Source: Cerrena zonata (taxonomy: Eukaryota > Basidiomycota > Agaricomycetes > Polyporales > Cerrenaceae). Taken from it: DNA of 64,000 nucleotides. The notes below the pieces were generated by a model. It searched no databases and had not been told where the DNA came from. It saw only the letters and a list, made by a program, of their open reading frames with translations. Where the stretch lies: NCBI GenBank assembly GCA_038087015.1, contig JASBNA010000001.1, forward strand, positions 1,116,001-1,180,000, given 5' to 3'. The translations under genes and the position numbers were made by a program. Shown one piece after another: positions 25,126 through 36,376 of this stretch (positions within the stretch are counted from its first letter, which is position 1; every line of letters begins with the position of its first letter).

Positions 25126-25478
25126 TATTTTTGTCATAATATCTTACTTGTATTTATTGTCGAATTGCTTTGAATTTAGTAGTCAGTTAGTATTGTGCAT
25201 TCTTCGGAGCGGCTTTGCAGAGATATCGATTTGTCACAGAGGTTTGTCAATGCGGCTAACATGATCAGAAACTGAATAGGGGTGAGGTCATGGGCGCCCC
25301 CGATCTAGGTGCGAGTGGATCTTTGAAGTTTGAGGCGACGGTCGGGCCTCCACACTGAGCCTCAGTACCGTACGGGCACCTTGTTCACTCCTCTACCCTC
25401 CCCCTCATGTACTGCTAGTCGCTGGTCTTTCTCGGGAATCATTCCCTCTACTACATACACCCTTTTTGGCTAACTACA
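25126..25478. other. Intergenic, FMP27 3' side / DUF2985 gene 5' side
   Basis: About 350 bp. A pyrimidine-rich run (cctctaccctccccctc near 25390) lies about 80 bp before the next start codon and probably marks its core promoter. Nothing else is visible. Confidence 0.45.
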
Positions 25479-27859
25479 ATGCCTTCAATACGAATCAAAC
25501 GGAGTTATGCCGCTATTCAAGAAAATGCAGACGGTCAACAGTTCTTAGAGCCTCCACCCCGACCTCAACGTCGTTCGCGTTCATGGTCGCAGATTTACCA
25601 GCAACCGCAAACCTCTGTCCCTCCCTTGCCTGTCCCAGAGAAGGCCCCACAACCTCGAGTTAGACCCCGGTCGCATACAGTTGACGGCGGTCCTCCTCCT
25701 GTAGCCCAAGATGAGGGTACTCCCAGGCTACGGACTCGCATGCCATCAAGGGTGCGGCAGCACATCCTTAGCATGCCCAAAGTTCCTAGAGTCCAGTCCG
25801 TAGAACAGAGGGACGAGTCCCTCATTGCGCAGGCTCGACGCAGCATTCACTCCTTTTCTACCCGGAGTGACCGGTCGGACATGATTTCTCTAGAAGGTAT
25901 ACAGGAAGACATTTTAATACCTGCAGATCCCGGTCATGAGCCTGGTCGTATAAGCCGAGCTTTCAGTAATCAGTCTAGCGAACAGAATCGTGACGATGCA
26001 TTCGAGGAGCACCACCATGATGACATCGTAGAACATTTGGACGTAATTGGTATGCATTTAGAATGAATGTCTATAATCTCATCGCTCACAGCTATGTTAA
26101 GATCCGCAAGTTGCTACTGTGTCTACCTTGACTAATGCTGCGAATGCTATCATGTTGTAAGCTTCAATTATATTCATTCAAACTTGTGCGAATCTCAACA
26201 TCTTCACATAGCCCGCCGCTCTCCTTTTACTCTAGGAAGCCCATCATTGTATTGCCTGAGACTGCAAGACCTACAACTACTGATGGAGACCCCGAGAAGG
26301 GATCACAAACCGACGAGGATAATCTTGACCGACATATAGAGGACGTACTCACGAAAAGGGACAAATTTAAGAGAGTAATGAAAGGAGTCTGGTCTTTTAC
26401 AAAGACTCGTGAGTACTTGGATCCTATTCGCTTAAACAGAACCTCAATTTACCTATGACCATAGCGATGGGCGTAAGTCGGATTCCTCTACTTCGGATCT
26501 ATATCCTTGTACTGAGACAAAATAGGTCATCGTCGCGTTCTATGGATTCAACGTTAGTACGTATAATCTCAATATTCACGCATTAAACTCTAAGTCTGAT
26601 AATCGCATAGTTTTCTGGGGCACGGGCATCGTCTTCTTCCTGGCAAAATTCATTAACCTCCATAATGCTAACACTCAAGGCTTTTGGGTTGAATTATGCC
26701 AACAAGTGGAGACAGGTCTATTTTCGGCAACAAGTATTGGGCTCATTCCTTTCCGAGCATTGGATACATGGCGTAAGTGAAACTTCTCCAACATATCGAT
26801 CTGTGCTCACGTTCGGTATCTTCTTAGGGGTTTACTGGATATGGCACTACAAACGGAAATTACGAATGTTACGACAGAAGGCCGGATTACCTGAACTTTA
26901 CGACCCCGACGATCTACCTGACCCTATTTATGACGAAAACTACGTCCATGTCCTAACGGATGAAGACCAAGCGGACCTGCATTACCGTGCGTAACAATAA
27001 CTTACCATTGCTACGATCATCGCCTCATACTTACATTTCGCAGAACAACATAAGTTTGCCCAGTCACAAACGTGGTATCGACCTCATGGAACTCAGACAC
27101 ATCGAGTATGTTGTTTAACTGTGATGATTTGACGCAATCACTAATAATAATCTTTTTTCTCAAGGCGTTCCCTATCAAGTGAGTTCGCCTTGTCTCAAGT
27201 CGTTGCTTAGGCATTACTCACATAGTTCTTTAGTACTGCATTGCTGATATGCGTCTTGAATGACCTAAACTCGATCTTCCAGGTACGTTCTTATACTATT
27301 ATTATCCCACTTGACGGCTGATAGACTATCCCCCGCAGTGCCTTCTTAGTGGTTGTATGTGGGGTCTCAATCGCTTCCAACGACCGGCTTGGACAACAGC
27401 CACGACTTTACCAGCGGCCTTCATCTGTGGTATCGCCGCAGGATTTTACATCTATTGGGGTGGACGGAAGACGAAGCGACATGAACAAGTTGAAGAGCGG
27501 CTCCGAAATGCTCTTGCACTAGAGCGTCCTCGACGAGAGCCCTCGTCGGATACCTTCTCGGCAGAGGAGGCGATGACTCCGTACAACCTATCCAGGGGTC
27601 AGCTGAGGAATATTCTGGCATGGTCAGGGAGAAATCTGGCATCTCTAGAAACGAGTCTACACCAACGTTCTTAGCACCTGAAGTTCAACCTCAGGATTTC
27701 GTAGGTCGAGATGACGCTGAACTTCCTACCATGCGGCGACGGGACAGACTGGAAAGCGTTCCTTCCGTTGCGACAGTGCCGATTGCAGACCAAATGACCA
27801 TTCCTCCTGTAGAGGAGTTGCATGAGTCTGAAGGTGCCATTCAAGGTCGCAAGCGATAA
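25479..27859 (+). CDS. DUF2985-type fungal membrane protein
   Basis: Eleven exons encode about 550 residues if the frame ends at 27674, or about 610 if it continues to 27859. The first ~280 residues are Ser/Pro/Arg-rich and look disordered. Then come VIVAFYGFNVIFWGTGIVFFLAK, a cytosolic loop with VYWIWHYKRKLRMLRQKAGLPELYD, a helix around TALLICVLNDLNSIFQCLLSG and another around TTLPAAFICGIAAGFYIYW. This layout matches the fungal DUF2985 family, whose role is unknown. Exons: 25479-26049, 26102-26156, 26212-26408, 26465-26472 (8 nt), 26527-26557, 26611-26772, 26828-26986, 27044-27105, 27165-27178 (14 nt), 27234-27282, 27339 onward. In the last exon the frame shifts near 27580; the downstream frame reads EEYSGMVREKSGISRNEST and looks coding, so the annotated end is uncertain. 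Confidence 0.8.
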
Positions 27860-28139
27860 TCCACACCCCATACTCTCGCCTCTACGATAGAGAGCCCGCG
27901 ACACACATCGCAGTTCTTCGTGACCTCTCTAGAATCTATATGTTATTGTATATTCCGTCGATTTGCTGTATTTTTTCAGTCAGATGTCACAAGTAGTCGT
28001 CCATTTTATTCATCACACACGAGAACTTAGAATATTCCAGTGCTTCCCAGCTTCTAGTATACTTTACGATCCAAACGCTATACAGTTATTCACGGTTTCA
28101 TGTCACAGTCGAGCTTGGTTCATTGCCAGCTATCTGGAA

Positions 28140-28155
28140 GATAAGATAAGATAAG
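28140..28155 (+). promoter_or_regulatory. Three tandem GATAA motifs
   Basis: GATAAGATAAGATAAG gives three head-to-tail GATAA sites about 600 bp upstream of the start at 28739. GATA factors control nitrogen or iron genes in fungi; actual binding is inference. Confidence 0.4.
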
Positions 28156-28584
28156 ATCACTCAGGTACCGTATTACGATTTTGTGCTTACAGATGATTTG
28201 AGTGACTCTACCGTCTTCTACACGATTCTAGTGAATTCCAGAGTGCTCCAGATGGTTCGAGAGAGCTCTGGTCAAAGCCCTTGCTCGTCACTGTCTGTCA
28301 CTAGGTCCGTCACTGTCTTTTAATTTTGAACGTCGGCTCTAAGCGCTCGATTTTAACCCGCCGTCAATTTGGGTGAAGGTTTGTGACGTTGCCGCCGCGC
28401 CACCAACTGTCGTGCGCCAGCACTCCGTCCCAAAGAGGCATGTGTAGTTCGCGGTTGCTTCCTCTCCTCGAAGCTGCACAAAACAAGTTGCTCAGGTCAT
28501 CGTAGTGTTATTCTATTGTCTTCCTATTATGGTTAGACTTAAGGCTGTGACCGTGTAACCCGAGCTTCCAAGCGCCCTAACGCA

Positions 28585-28636
28585 TATATAAAGGCCTCAC
28601 TTTTCCCCCACTTCCCCACTTTCCCCACTTTCCCCT
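28585..28636 (+). promoter_or_regulatory. TATA box and CT-rich tract
   Basis: TATATAAAG (28585-28593) lies ~150 bp before the start codon. It is followed by a C/T tract in which the 10-mer TTCCCCACTT recurs head to tail (about 28612-28636). A TATA box followed by a CT-rich stretch just before the transcript start is the classic arrangement of strongly expressed fungal genes. Confidence 0.6.
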
Positions 28637-28738
28637 TCCCCTCTTACCACCACCAAGCCCTCTGGAATACAACTTTTTTACTCGATTTGTTCAGGTATCA
28701 TTTAGTGCTCATTTTATCTCTTCTGTAGGCCTTGAACA

Positions 28739-31357
28739 ATGTCTCTCAGGACTCAAGCCACTAGCAGTGCCCTTGTCACCGTCGTCGGTGACAACGGCGA
28801 TGATCACACCAAGAAATACTTTCGAACTGTTCATAATGGAACGATTCTGTCCCCATCTGTTGCAAGACCTCTTTGCAGTGCTCGAGACCAGGCAATTCAG
28901 ATATTGTACTCAACACTTCCTAGAAATAATGGTCTAACCACCAGCAAAGTCGCTCTAAAGGATTCAGCTGATAGCCCCCTGACAGATATGCCGAGCGATC
29001 CCTTGCCAATACATAACACATACTATACATGTTCCTATGCCAAACATGGCGAATTATATCTACATATTGGGGCCCAACCTAATAACAGCCCTCATCTTGG
29101 GACCATCACCTGTATTCACATCGGCGTTCATACACGCTGCTTTTATACAACGTCACTACACATCAATTCGTGAGGAACTCAAGATGAAGAATGTGCAAAC
29201 TACGCATTGGCCTGATGAGCTGAAGGTTATTGTCAGCTTTGATGTTGTTGACACCGCCCCCGACAATTCGCAGAAGATCGATCGTGGGGATGGACTCCGG
29301 TATCAGAAAAGTCACCGAGATACCAACGCTCATGAGGAATTCATCCCTGATTACGTCGAGCTCATGTCCAAGCTGCACTCACGCTACGGCGTCGGGTTCG
29401 TGATGACCAACCAATCTGATCTCATGAGCTCAGCTCATTTCCGCGATGCACTTCTGGTGCTGTTACACAACATAGAGGAGCTGAGCGTCGAGCTTGCTCC
29501 AGAGAAAGAAGCTCTTGCACTTCGCCGTGCATGTCCTGTTGAAGGTTGTGGGATTGCGGAGAAACATGGGATCCGCAATCGATACAATCTTAATGGGCCA
29601 TACACTGCCATTGACTTTGATTGTCCCGACCACGGTTTGCATCAAGTTTCTTTAGCGAACCTTGACGAGATCAAGACTCTCGAGATGAATACACCAATGC
29701 GTAATCTCATTCGCATGATCATCTACTCAATGGACACTCAAGACAGTCTTAAAGATCCCGATTCCCCCTGTAAGACTGCACAAGCGTGTCACTGGAGCAG
29801 ATTACGCTGGATTCTATCAGGAACAACTGCTTTGGCGACAGTTCTTTCGCCTGGACAATGTCCTATCTCCCTATATCTCCTATGCTCCTCTCATCACTGA
29901 TTGGGCAGGGTCCAAGATATCAAAGAGCCTCTATGTTAAGAATGGAGCATACAAATATCTAGAGGAGAGTAAGATGGATTGGCTCCTGTCATATCAGAAG
30001 ACGAAGGAGCGTGGTGTAGACATTGAGAAGGTGTTTGACGTTATCGAAGGATGGATGCAAGATCCGAATGAATACTTCCGACCTCATACAGTGGACTCCT
30101 TACAAATGATGCATTTCAACGACCGAGACGAATTATCTGAATCCATAGAAAAGTTCTTGATTCATGACGGCGAAGTCCATGATCCTCTCGGGGGTGGTGC
30201 ATATGTTTATGGAACGAACCTCCTCATTGCCATCCCTCGTTATCTCGGCATCATACCACCCACTGTTCACTTTTCCCGGAACCAAGCTCCGCCAAATGCA
30301 GGTGAACTACTGCCTCCTTGTATCCTATCAATACATATCGATGTCACACACAATGACCCCAACGTCGGCGTTCTCATCAACACAATTCTCCCGTTCGTTC
30401 TCGGTCGCGCCCTCAAGGATGACCCTCGTAACCCAATTACCCAAGTAGAAGTTGTTGTCATGTCGACGACATGAGCAAAGAGCCAATGCTATTGAACTTC
30501 CTCGATGAATGTGTTGAGAATACCAAACAGGCGGTCACGTACCGTCTCGAAACCGAAGATTTTCGCTCATCCCCTACAACCTTCCACGTTCTACGAACCA
30601 TTCTTGAGAACAGATACGTAACTGAACAATTCAGTCTGTTCTCTTCACCCATTACCCACCCGTGTCCGATCGAGGGCTGTGGGACACTCAACGACTTATC
30701 GTCAATAAACCCATACCAGATCGAGGATGCCACGATTACACTTGCATTTGAATGCAATACACACGGACGCCGCCTTGTTACACTCGATAACAAAGGAAGT
30801 CCTTGCTCCGTCCAATTGTCGAAACCGTTGCGTCGTCTCGTTCGCACTATCGCACTCGCTCAAGACACGGTTTACAGTCGCTATGAAGGTAGTCCGACCG
30901 CCGATGGTCCGAGCACACGCGTTCACATGCAGATCCAAGGATGGGAGAACGCTGGAACCCTGCAGGAACAGATGCTGTGGAGGCCGTTGATCTTACTCGA
31001 CGACGCAGCGGTTCGCGCTGCTCCGCCGGTTATCGTCTACACTCCACTCATCTGTGACTGGGCAGGCGCGAAGCTGTCCTCCCTCATGTACGTCGAAGGA
31101 AAGTATGAATACTTGAAGGAGAATGGGATGGAGTATCTTCTCTCGCTGGAAGCCTTGAGACGTGAGGGAAGGAGTCTTGATCCTTTGTTCCGGCTCGTGG
31201 AGACTGGGTGGAAAATCCCAAGAAACTCTTCCGGCCATACTCTATTGCTCACATTCACCGTCAGTACGAACCAAACGCAGGAAGAATCGATCTCGCGACC
31301 GGTGAGTCAGAGATCGCAGAAGACGAGAACGCTGAGAACGACGAGAACGACGAATAG
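28739..31357 (+). CDS. Two-module class-I aminoacyl-tRNA-synthetase-like protein
   Basis: A single exon of 2,619 bp, about 872 residues once four one-base frame breaks (near 29111, 29769, 30466, 31203; net zero) are allowed for. Module A: an N-terminal stretch of ~100 residues, a strand ELYLHIGAQPN leading to a HIGH-like PHLGT (residues ~118-122), then ELKVIVSFDVVDTAPD, a zinc-knuckle-like pair CPVEGCG (29532-29552) and DCPDHG (to 29636), and a KMSKS-like KISKS (29914-29928) in DWAGSKISKSLYV. Module B repeats the order: ILSIHIDVTHNDPNVGVL, CPIEGCG (30663-30683) with ECNTHG, and CDWAGAKLSSLMYV (31071-31085). The HIGH and KMSKS residues are lost in B. The modules align along their length, so this is an internal duplication. 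The nearest known fold is class-I LysRS/ArgRS; substrate unknown. It ends in an acidic tail. Pseudogene or assembly indels could both explain the breaks. Confidence 0.7.
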
Positions 31358-31923
31358 AGTGGGGGTGAGAAAGATACACCATTGGTTCATTCTTACTCTA
31401 TACTGGAGCGATTATTTTCGCAGGGTCAAACTCTGGCCCGGTTTCTGGTTCAATCTTCTCGGCTTTCGATGAAGCTCCTGACGGGAGCGGTATGAAGCAT
31501 CCGAGTCCAATTTCTAAAACGGCGTACTAGTCATTCTTTTCTCGATTGGCCGGGTGGTCGTTCGACCAGACATAAAGACAATGTTTTATGACACATGCAC
31601 ATCTATGACAAGTTTCGTATTTTTCATTAGTATGCAGTATGCTTCCCATTCAATCATGATCACTGACTGGGCTTCAGAGTGAGCACGCCGTGGTTCAGGT
31701 TTCATTATGTCGTAGTATAAGAGCTTTGAGAGCTCTTGAATATGTCTTTTCTTTTCATGTCTTTCTTTTTGGACTAGTTATAATTGGACTGTTGAACATT
31801 TCAGTATGATTCCATTATGCGATCCCTATGATATGAATATATGATAACTTTCAAATATCAATTGACCTTGAGACTGATTGACTGACATGACTTGAAAGTC
31901 AAGCGTGAATTGGGAAAACGTAC
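31358..31923. other. Intergenic between convergent genes
   Basis: About 570 bp of AT-rich 3' flank shared by the synthetase-like gene and the ASCH-like gene. No open frame or repeat of note. Confidence 0.5.
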
Positions 31924-32592
31924 CTAATAAAGCTTCTCCATACTATCCAGTGGGATAGCTTCCACCAGTTTCTTCGGTGCGTATAAGTAGCCCTGCGGAG
32001 GTGAGATGTCAAATCGGGTTTTCATATCACCACTTCGTATTGGAGGGTCGAGTTTATAAAGCCCCAAGACTGGGTACCCAAACTTGGAATCTTTGAGACC
32101 TTTATCGAAGTCGTCATTACCAAAACCAGAGGGATCGTTCACCTCTCCGGGTTGTTTTGGCCTTGTTGTTGTCATGACATGGCTGACATGTTGAAGAAAG
32201 TATGAGTGAAGTCCCATAATAGTTTGGAGTTTCAAACGTACGTGATCGCAGAGGTTGGCGCAGTCTCGTATAACCATATCCTCTGTACAGTCTCTCTAAG
32301 CTCGTATTTACGATACTCATGATTCTTTTCACGTTTCGCTATGAGCTTAGCGAATTCTGGTTTGATTGTCAGAATAGCGTCCGAGTAAGCACGATCAAGC
32401 GTCGATTTCTTCTTGGATTTCTTGGAGGACGTGGATGATGAAGCAACTAGTGTAGGTTGACTCGTCAGACGTCGTTTGCCTAAGAGACTTCCTTTCTGTT
32501 CGTTCAGCAGGCATTTCTTGAAATGTGGATATCAAGACTAGTAGTAGTGAGATGGAGAGCGCAAGAAGAAAGTACCTTGGCAAGGCGCTCAT
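31924..32592 (-). CDS. ASCH/PUA-like domain protein
   Basis: Three exons: a short first exon (32576-32592, MSALP), 32242-32516 and 31924-32182, total about 183 residues. After a Ser/Lys-rich stretch ending KKSKKKSTLD comes a compact domain: AYSDAILTIKPEFAKLIAKR, HEYRKYELRETVQRIWLYE, then TTRPKQPGEVNDPSG, YPVLGLYKLDPP and PPQGYLYAPKKLVE. The opening (LTIKPEFAxxI ... EYRKY ... RIWLY) matches ASCH/EVE-like PUA folds, which bind RNA or modified bases; the ligand here is unknown. Exons 2 and 3 join cleanly. The first exon does not: its phase is off by one relative to exon 2, so either a base is missing or the start lies elsewhere. Confidence 0.6.
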
Positions 32593-33086
32593 ACTAACGC
32601 GTCCAAACAATTCAATCAACGCGTAAACGTGACTTTTGCATGACCGCGTCGCGGACTCGCGGTGTAGCCAATTTGTTGAGCGTGTTCAAATGTACTCAAG
32701 CGTCGCACATAGATGGCAGTAAAGAATACATTTTATACAAATCCAGTAGCATCCCTACGAGGGCACAAACAGCGGATTGTTGAAATCCTATCGCTACAAT
32801 AAACAGTGAAAGCAAGACGACCGTCCCAAACTCCTTCCAGATGGCTGAGCTTCGTCCACACCACCGAATGCCTCGTTTCAATAGACACATCCACACTAGA
32901 AACCTATCGGCAACTCGACGCTCCAATAAATGAAATACACGGCAACAACTGGACCCCAACAACGGCAAGATTTGTTTCAGAACCCGATGTCAACGACGAC
33001 TTTCGAAGAAAGCATCCCAACAACGAGCATTCTGATAAATAGACCGTAACGCGGGCGCTGTTGAAGCGCAAAGCATGGCAATGCAT
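32593..33086. other. Intergenic, ASCH-like gene 5' side / MET6 3' side
   Basis: About 490 bp between genes on the minus strand. An open frame at 32696-32968 contains a hydrophobic stretch but resembles no family, and I do not call it. Confidence 0.45.
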
Positions 33087-35626
33087 TTACTTGTAGGTTT
33101 CACGAGCCCAGCGAGCTGCGTTCACCAAATTGATCAACGAAGCCTCGGTCTCCTTCCAACCACGGGTCTTGAGACCACAGTCAGGGTTGATGAAGAGTAG
33201 GTCGGAATTGAGGATGGTCAACATGTCCGCGATACGATCTTTGATCTCCTGCTCTGAAGGGAATACGAGGAGAGTGAATATCGTAAACACCAGGGCCGAT
33301 CTGGTTGGAGTAGCCGTATTGCTTGAAGGTCTTCAAGAGCTTCATGTCACTCTTGGAAGCTTCGATGGAGATGACGTCGGCATCGAGAGCCTGAATGGAC
33401 GGGAAAATGTCGTCGAAATCAGAGTAACAGAAGTGGGAGTGGGTTTGAAGAGCATCAGTGACACCGGCGGTGGCAATCTGGAAGGAGGGAAGAGCCCAAG
33501 CAAGGTAGGCATCCCAGTCGGCCTTGCGGAGAGGGAGACCCTCACGGAGAGCAGGCTCGTCGACTTGGACAGCCTTGATACCACCCTTCTCGAGATCAAT
33601 AACCTCATCACGGAGAGCAAGAGCAAGCTGCTTGCACTGAATCTCACGAGAGACATCAGCACGAGGGAAAGACCAGTTGAGGATGGTGACGGGGCCAGTA
33701 AGCATACCCTTCATGGGCTTCTGGGTGACGCTCTGAGCGTACTTAGACCACTCAACGGTGATAGGGCCAGGGCGGCTGACATCGGAGGTGATGATAGGGG
33801 GGCGGACGTAACGAGAACCGTAGCTCTGCACCCAGCCATTCTGAGTGAAAGCGAAACCGTTGAGTTGTTCACCGAAGTATTGGACCATGTCGTTACGTTC
33901 AGGCTCGCCATGGACGAGCAAGTCCAAGCCGATGTTCTCCTGGATGCGAACAACACTCTCAATCTCCTTCTTGATGAAGTCGTTGTACTCCTCCTGGGTG
34001 ATTGCCTTCTTGTTATACTTGGCACGAGCAGCACGAATCTCTTGTGTTTGCTATATACCCAATGACCCGTGAGATTTGTGGATATTTAAAATTGAAGTAA
34101 ACTTACCGGGAAAGATCCAATGCTGGTGGTGGGGAACTTGGGGAGACCGAGCTGTTTGGCCTGGATTTCCTTACGAACAGCGAAGGGAGACTTGCGCTGT
34201 AACATATCAGGAGTGATAGCAGCGACACGCTTCCTGACGGCATCGTCGGAGTTACGCTCGAAGTCACGACGCTTAGTGATTGAGACCTTGTTAGCTTCGA
34301 GAGCCTCGGCGACCTTGACATCTTGGGAGCCAGAGGCAACAGCAGCGATAGTAGCAACCTCGCTCGCCTTCTCGAGAGCGAAGGCGAACCAATCCTTTTG
34401 CTCCGGGGTCAACCTGTTCTCAGCAGCGAGGGTGACAGGGGTATGGAGAAGGGAAGATGAAGTAGCAACAATGACACGCTCGGCGCCGAGGACATCGATG
34501 GCCTTCTGGATAAGCTTGATGGAAGCTTGGAAGTCGTTCTTCCAGATGTTACGTCCAGAGACGACACCAAGGGAGAGGGTGATGTTAGTAGCCTTCACCG
34601 CGGCAACGACCTCATCCAACTGAGTGGGAGCACGGTCGAGGTCAATGTGGAGACCACCGATGGGGAGCTTGGAAACAAACTTGACGTTGCTGTCAAGACG
34701 TCCGTAGTAGGTGGCGAGGACGAGCTTGGGAGCGACAGCAGCAAGTTCGTTGTAAGCGACAATGAATTCCTTCTCGTATTTGGCAGCAGTGTCGAGAACG
34801 AGGACAGGCTCGTCAATTTGGACCGACTCGGCTCCGGCACTCTTGAGGTCCGCAAGCAATTGCTTGTAGATGGGAAGAAGCTTGGGAAGCAGGGTGATAG
34901 GTTCGAAATCAGACTTTGCGTCCTTGGACGCCTTTCCCAGGGAAAGGAAGGTAATAGGACCAAGAACAACGGGACGGGTATTGATACCGATGTTCTTGGC
35001 CTCAGTGAACTCCTCGAGAGCCTTGTTGAAAACCAACTTGAAAGCGGTCTCCTCGGAAAATTCGGGAACAACGAAGTGGTAGTTGGAGTCGTACCTACGT
35101 GGGAAATAGTTAGCTTTCGGTGCATATATGCGTGTCAATCAGACAACTACATACCACTTCTTCATCTCAGAGGCAGGAACGTCGACACCGTCAGCCTGAC
35201 GTCCACGACCCATGGCAAAGTATACATCGAGAGGTGACAAGCCTTGGCCGATGTAACGCTTGGGGATAACGTTGAAGGCGGCAGAGTGATCAAGAACGTG
35301 ATCATAGAGGGTGAAGTCACCACTAAAAGAACACTTGAGTTATAGATGAGGGTACAAGGAATTGAAAGACAAACCTGGGGATGAGTTCGACACCACGCTC
35401 CTTCAAGCTGGTCCAGTTGGTTTTCTTGACCTCGAGGGCAACTTTTGTGAGCTCATCGGCAGAGATTTTTCCACCCCAGTAGCCTTCGACAGCCTTCTTA
35501 ACCTCACGGTTCGCACCTGAAGTCCATCAAGCAAAGGTTAGGAAAAAATTGTTTCAAGCAAAGAGACGCGATGAGGGTAATGGGCTCACCAATGCGAGGG
35601 AAACCGAGAACACTGGAAAGAGGCAT
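33087..35626 (-). CDS. MET6: Cobalamin-independent methionine synthase
   Basis: Five exons (35590-35626, 35375-35516, 35155-35322, 34107-35094, 33087-34050) encode 765 residues, the exact family length. It transfers the methyl group of 5-methyltetrahydrofolate (polyglutamate) to homocysteine, using zinc. N-terminal half: [20 protein letters not shown] and [12 protein letters not shown]-terminal half: [19 protein letters not shown], the substrate segment [37 protein letters not shown] and [13 protein letters not shown]; the His and Cys ligands of the zinc are in these blocks. Exon 5 is one base too long (964 nt against 963 expected): after HSPRIP an extra T near 33258 throws the frame, and the conserved [13 protein letters not shown] resumes one base later. 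A TATAAAA (35708-35714, minus strand) precedes the start. Confidence 0.95.
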
Positions 35627-36376
35627 GATGAAAGGTCGAGAGTAAAAGGAAAGATGAGGGGAGAAGGAAAAAGAGGGAGATGGGAGAGAGGTAGAACCAG
35701 AGAGGAATTTTATATGGTGCTATCTTACGTAAACGCCCACTCAATCGATGTAGCCATGATGTCGTTTGATTAGCATCTTTCCTGCTGGCACTGGCATCGT
35801 CCAGGGATGCATCATGGCGGAGGCATGTAGCCTAGAGACTCGTCTAACGATACCTAGACGTCTAAAAGGAAAGAATTTTGGCTCAAGAAGGTGTGTGAAG
35901 AGATGTCTTCATTGTCCTTATGCACCTCGATCTATAAATCTCCATCACGGCATGGCGATCTTATCTATGAGAACGTCAGCTGTACGCCTGCAGGTCGACC
36001 CCTGTGGTGAATGACTGGTGAACGTTCTCTGTGTAATTTGTAATTGCTTACTTTCCTGTGTGTCTAGTTATGTCGAATCTCCATCCGAATATTTGGCCAC
36101 GATATCGGCTCGGTATGGCAAGTCGCTATTCACGTATGGAGCATATATTCACCACCATGGATCCGTCCGTCCGTCTATGTGGTGATATAAGATGTCTAGA
36201 ACTCGCAGACTCTCAGTGTATGTCACCTGCAAGCCACAAGAGTTCTTCCGGCTCTATGAGTCTCTGTATATACGGACTCGATTCCTACCCCGGACCGGGA
36301 CCCCGCATTTATGCATTCAAATAGTCGGAGAATCCTCGTACTTCACTCAACACTCTCCCCCAAATTCTCTCTCACT
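35627..36376. promoter_or_regulatory. Divergent promoter, MET6 / xylitol dehydrogenase
   Basis: 750 bp between divergent genes. MET6 has TATAAAA at 35708-35714 (minus strand) about 85 bp before its start. The dehydrogenase has TATATA at 36267-36272, about 105 bp before its start. A purine-rich leader (GGAGAAGGAAAAAG and similar near 35640-35700) precedes MET6. Confidence 0.6.

Larger units (their letters stand above)
27860..28738. other. Intergenic with promoter of the synthetase-like gene
   Basis: About 880 bp. The downstream half looks like a strong, unusually well-marked promoter, described in separate entries. No coding frame of interest is seen. Confidence 0.55.

Noticed and set aside
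29037..29900. An independent 287-codon gene
   Set aside because: It is the middle of module A; upstream and downstream pieces are needed for the HIGH-like and KMSKS-like parts.
30471..31472. A separate gene starting at 30471 whose ATG overlaps the upstream TGA
   Set aside because: The sequence before 30471 aligns with the start of module A and that after it continues module B, so it is one gene with a frame break.
33130..35237. Long plus-strand open frames (up to 311 codons)
   Set aside because: They are antisense to MET6, which is certain; codon bias in MET6 keeps the other strand open.
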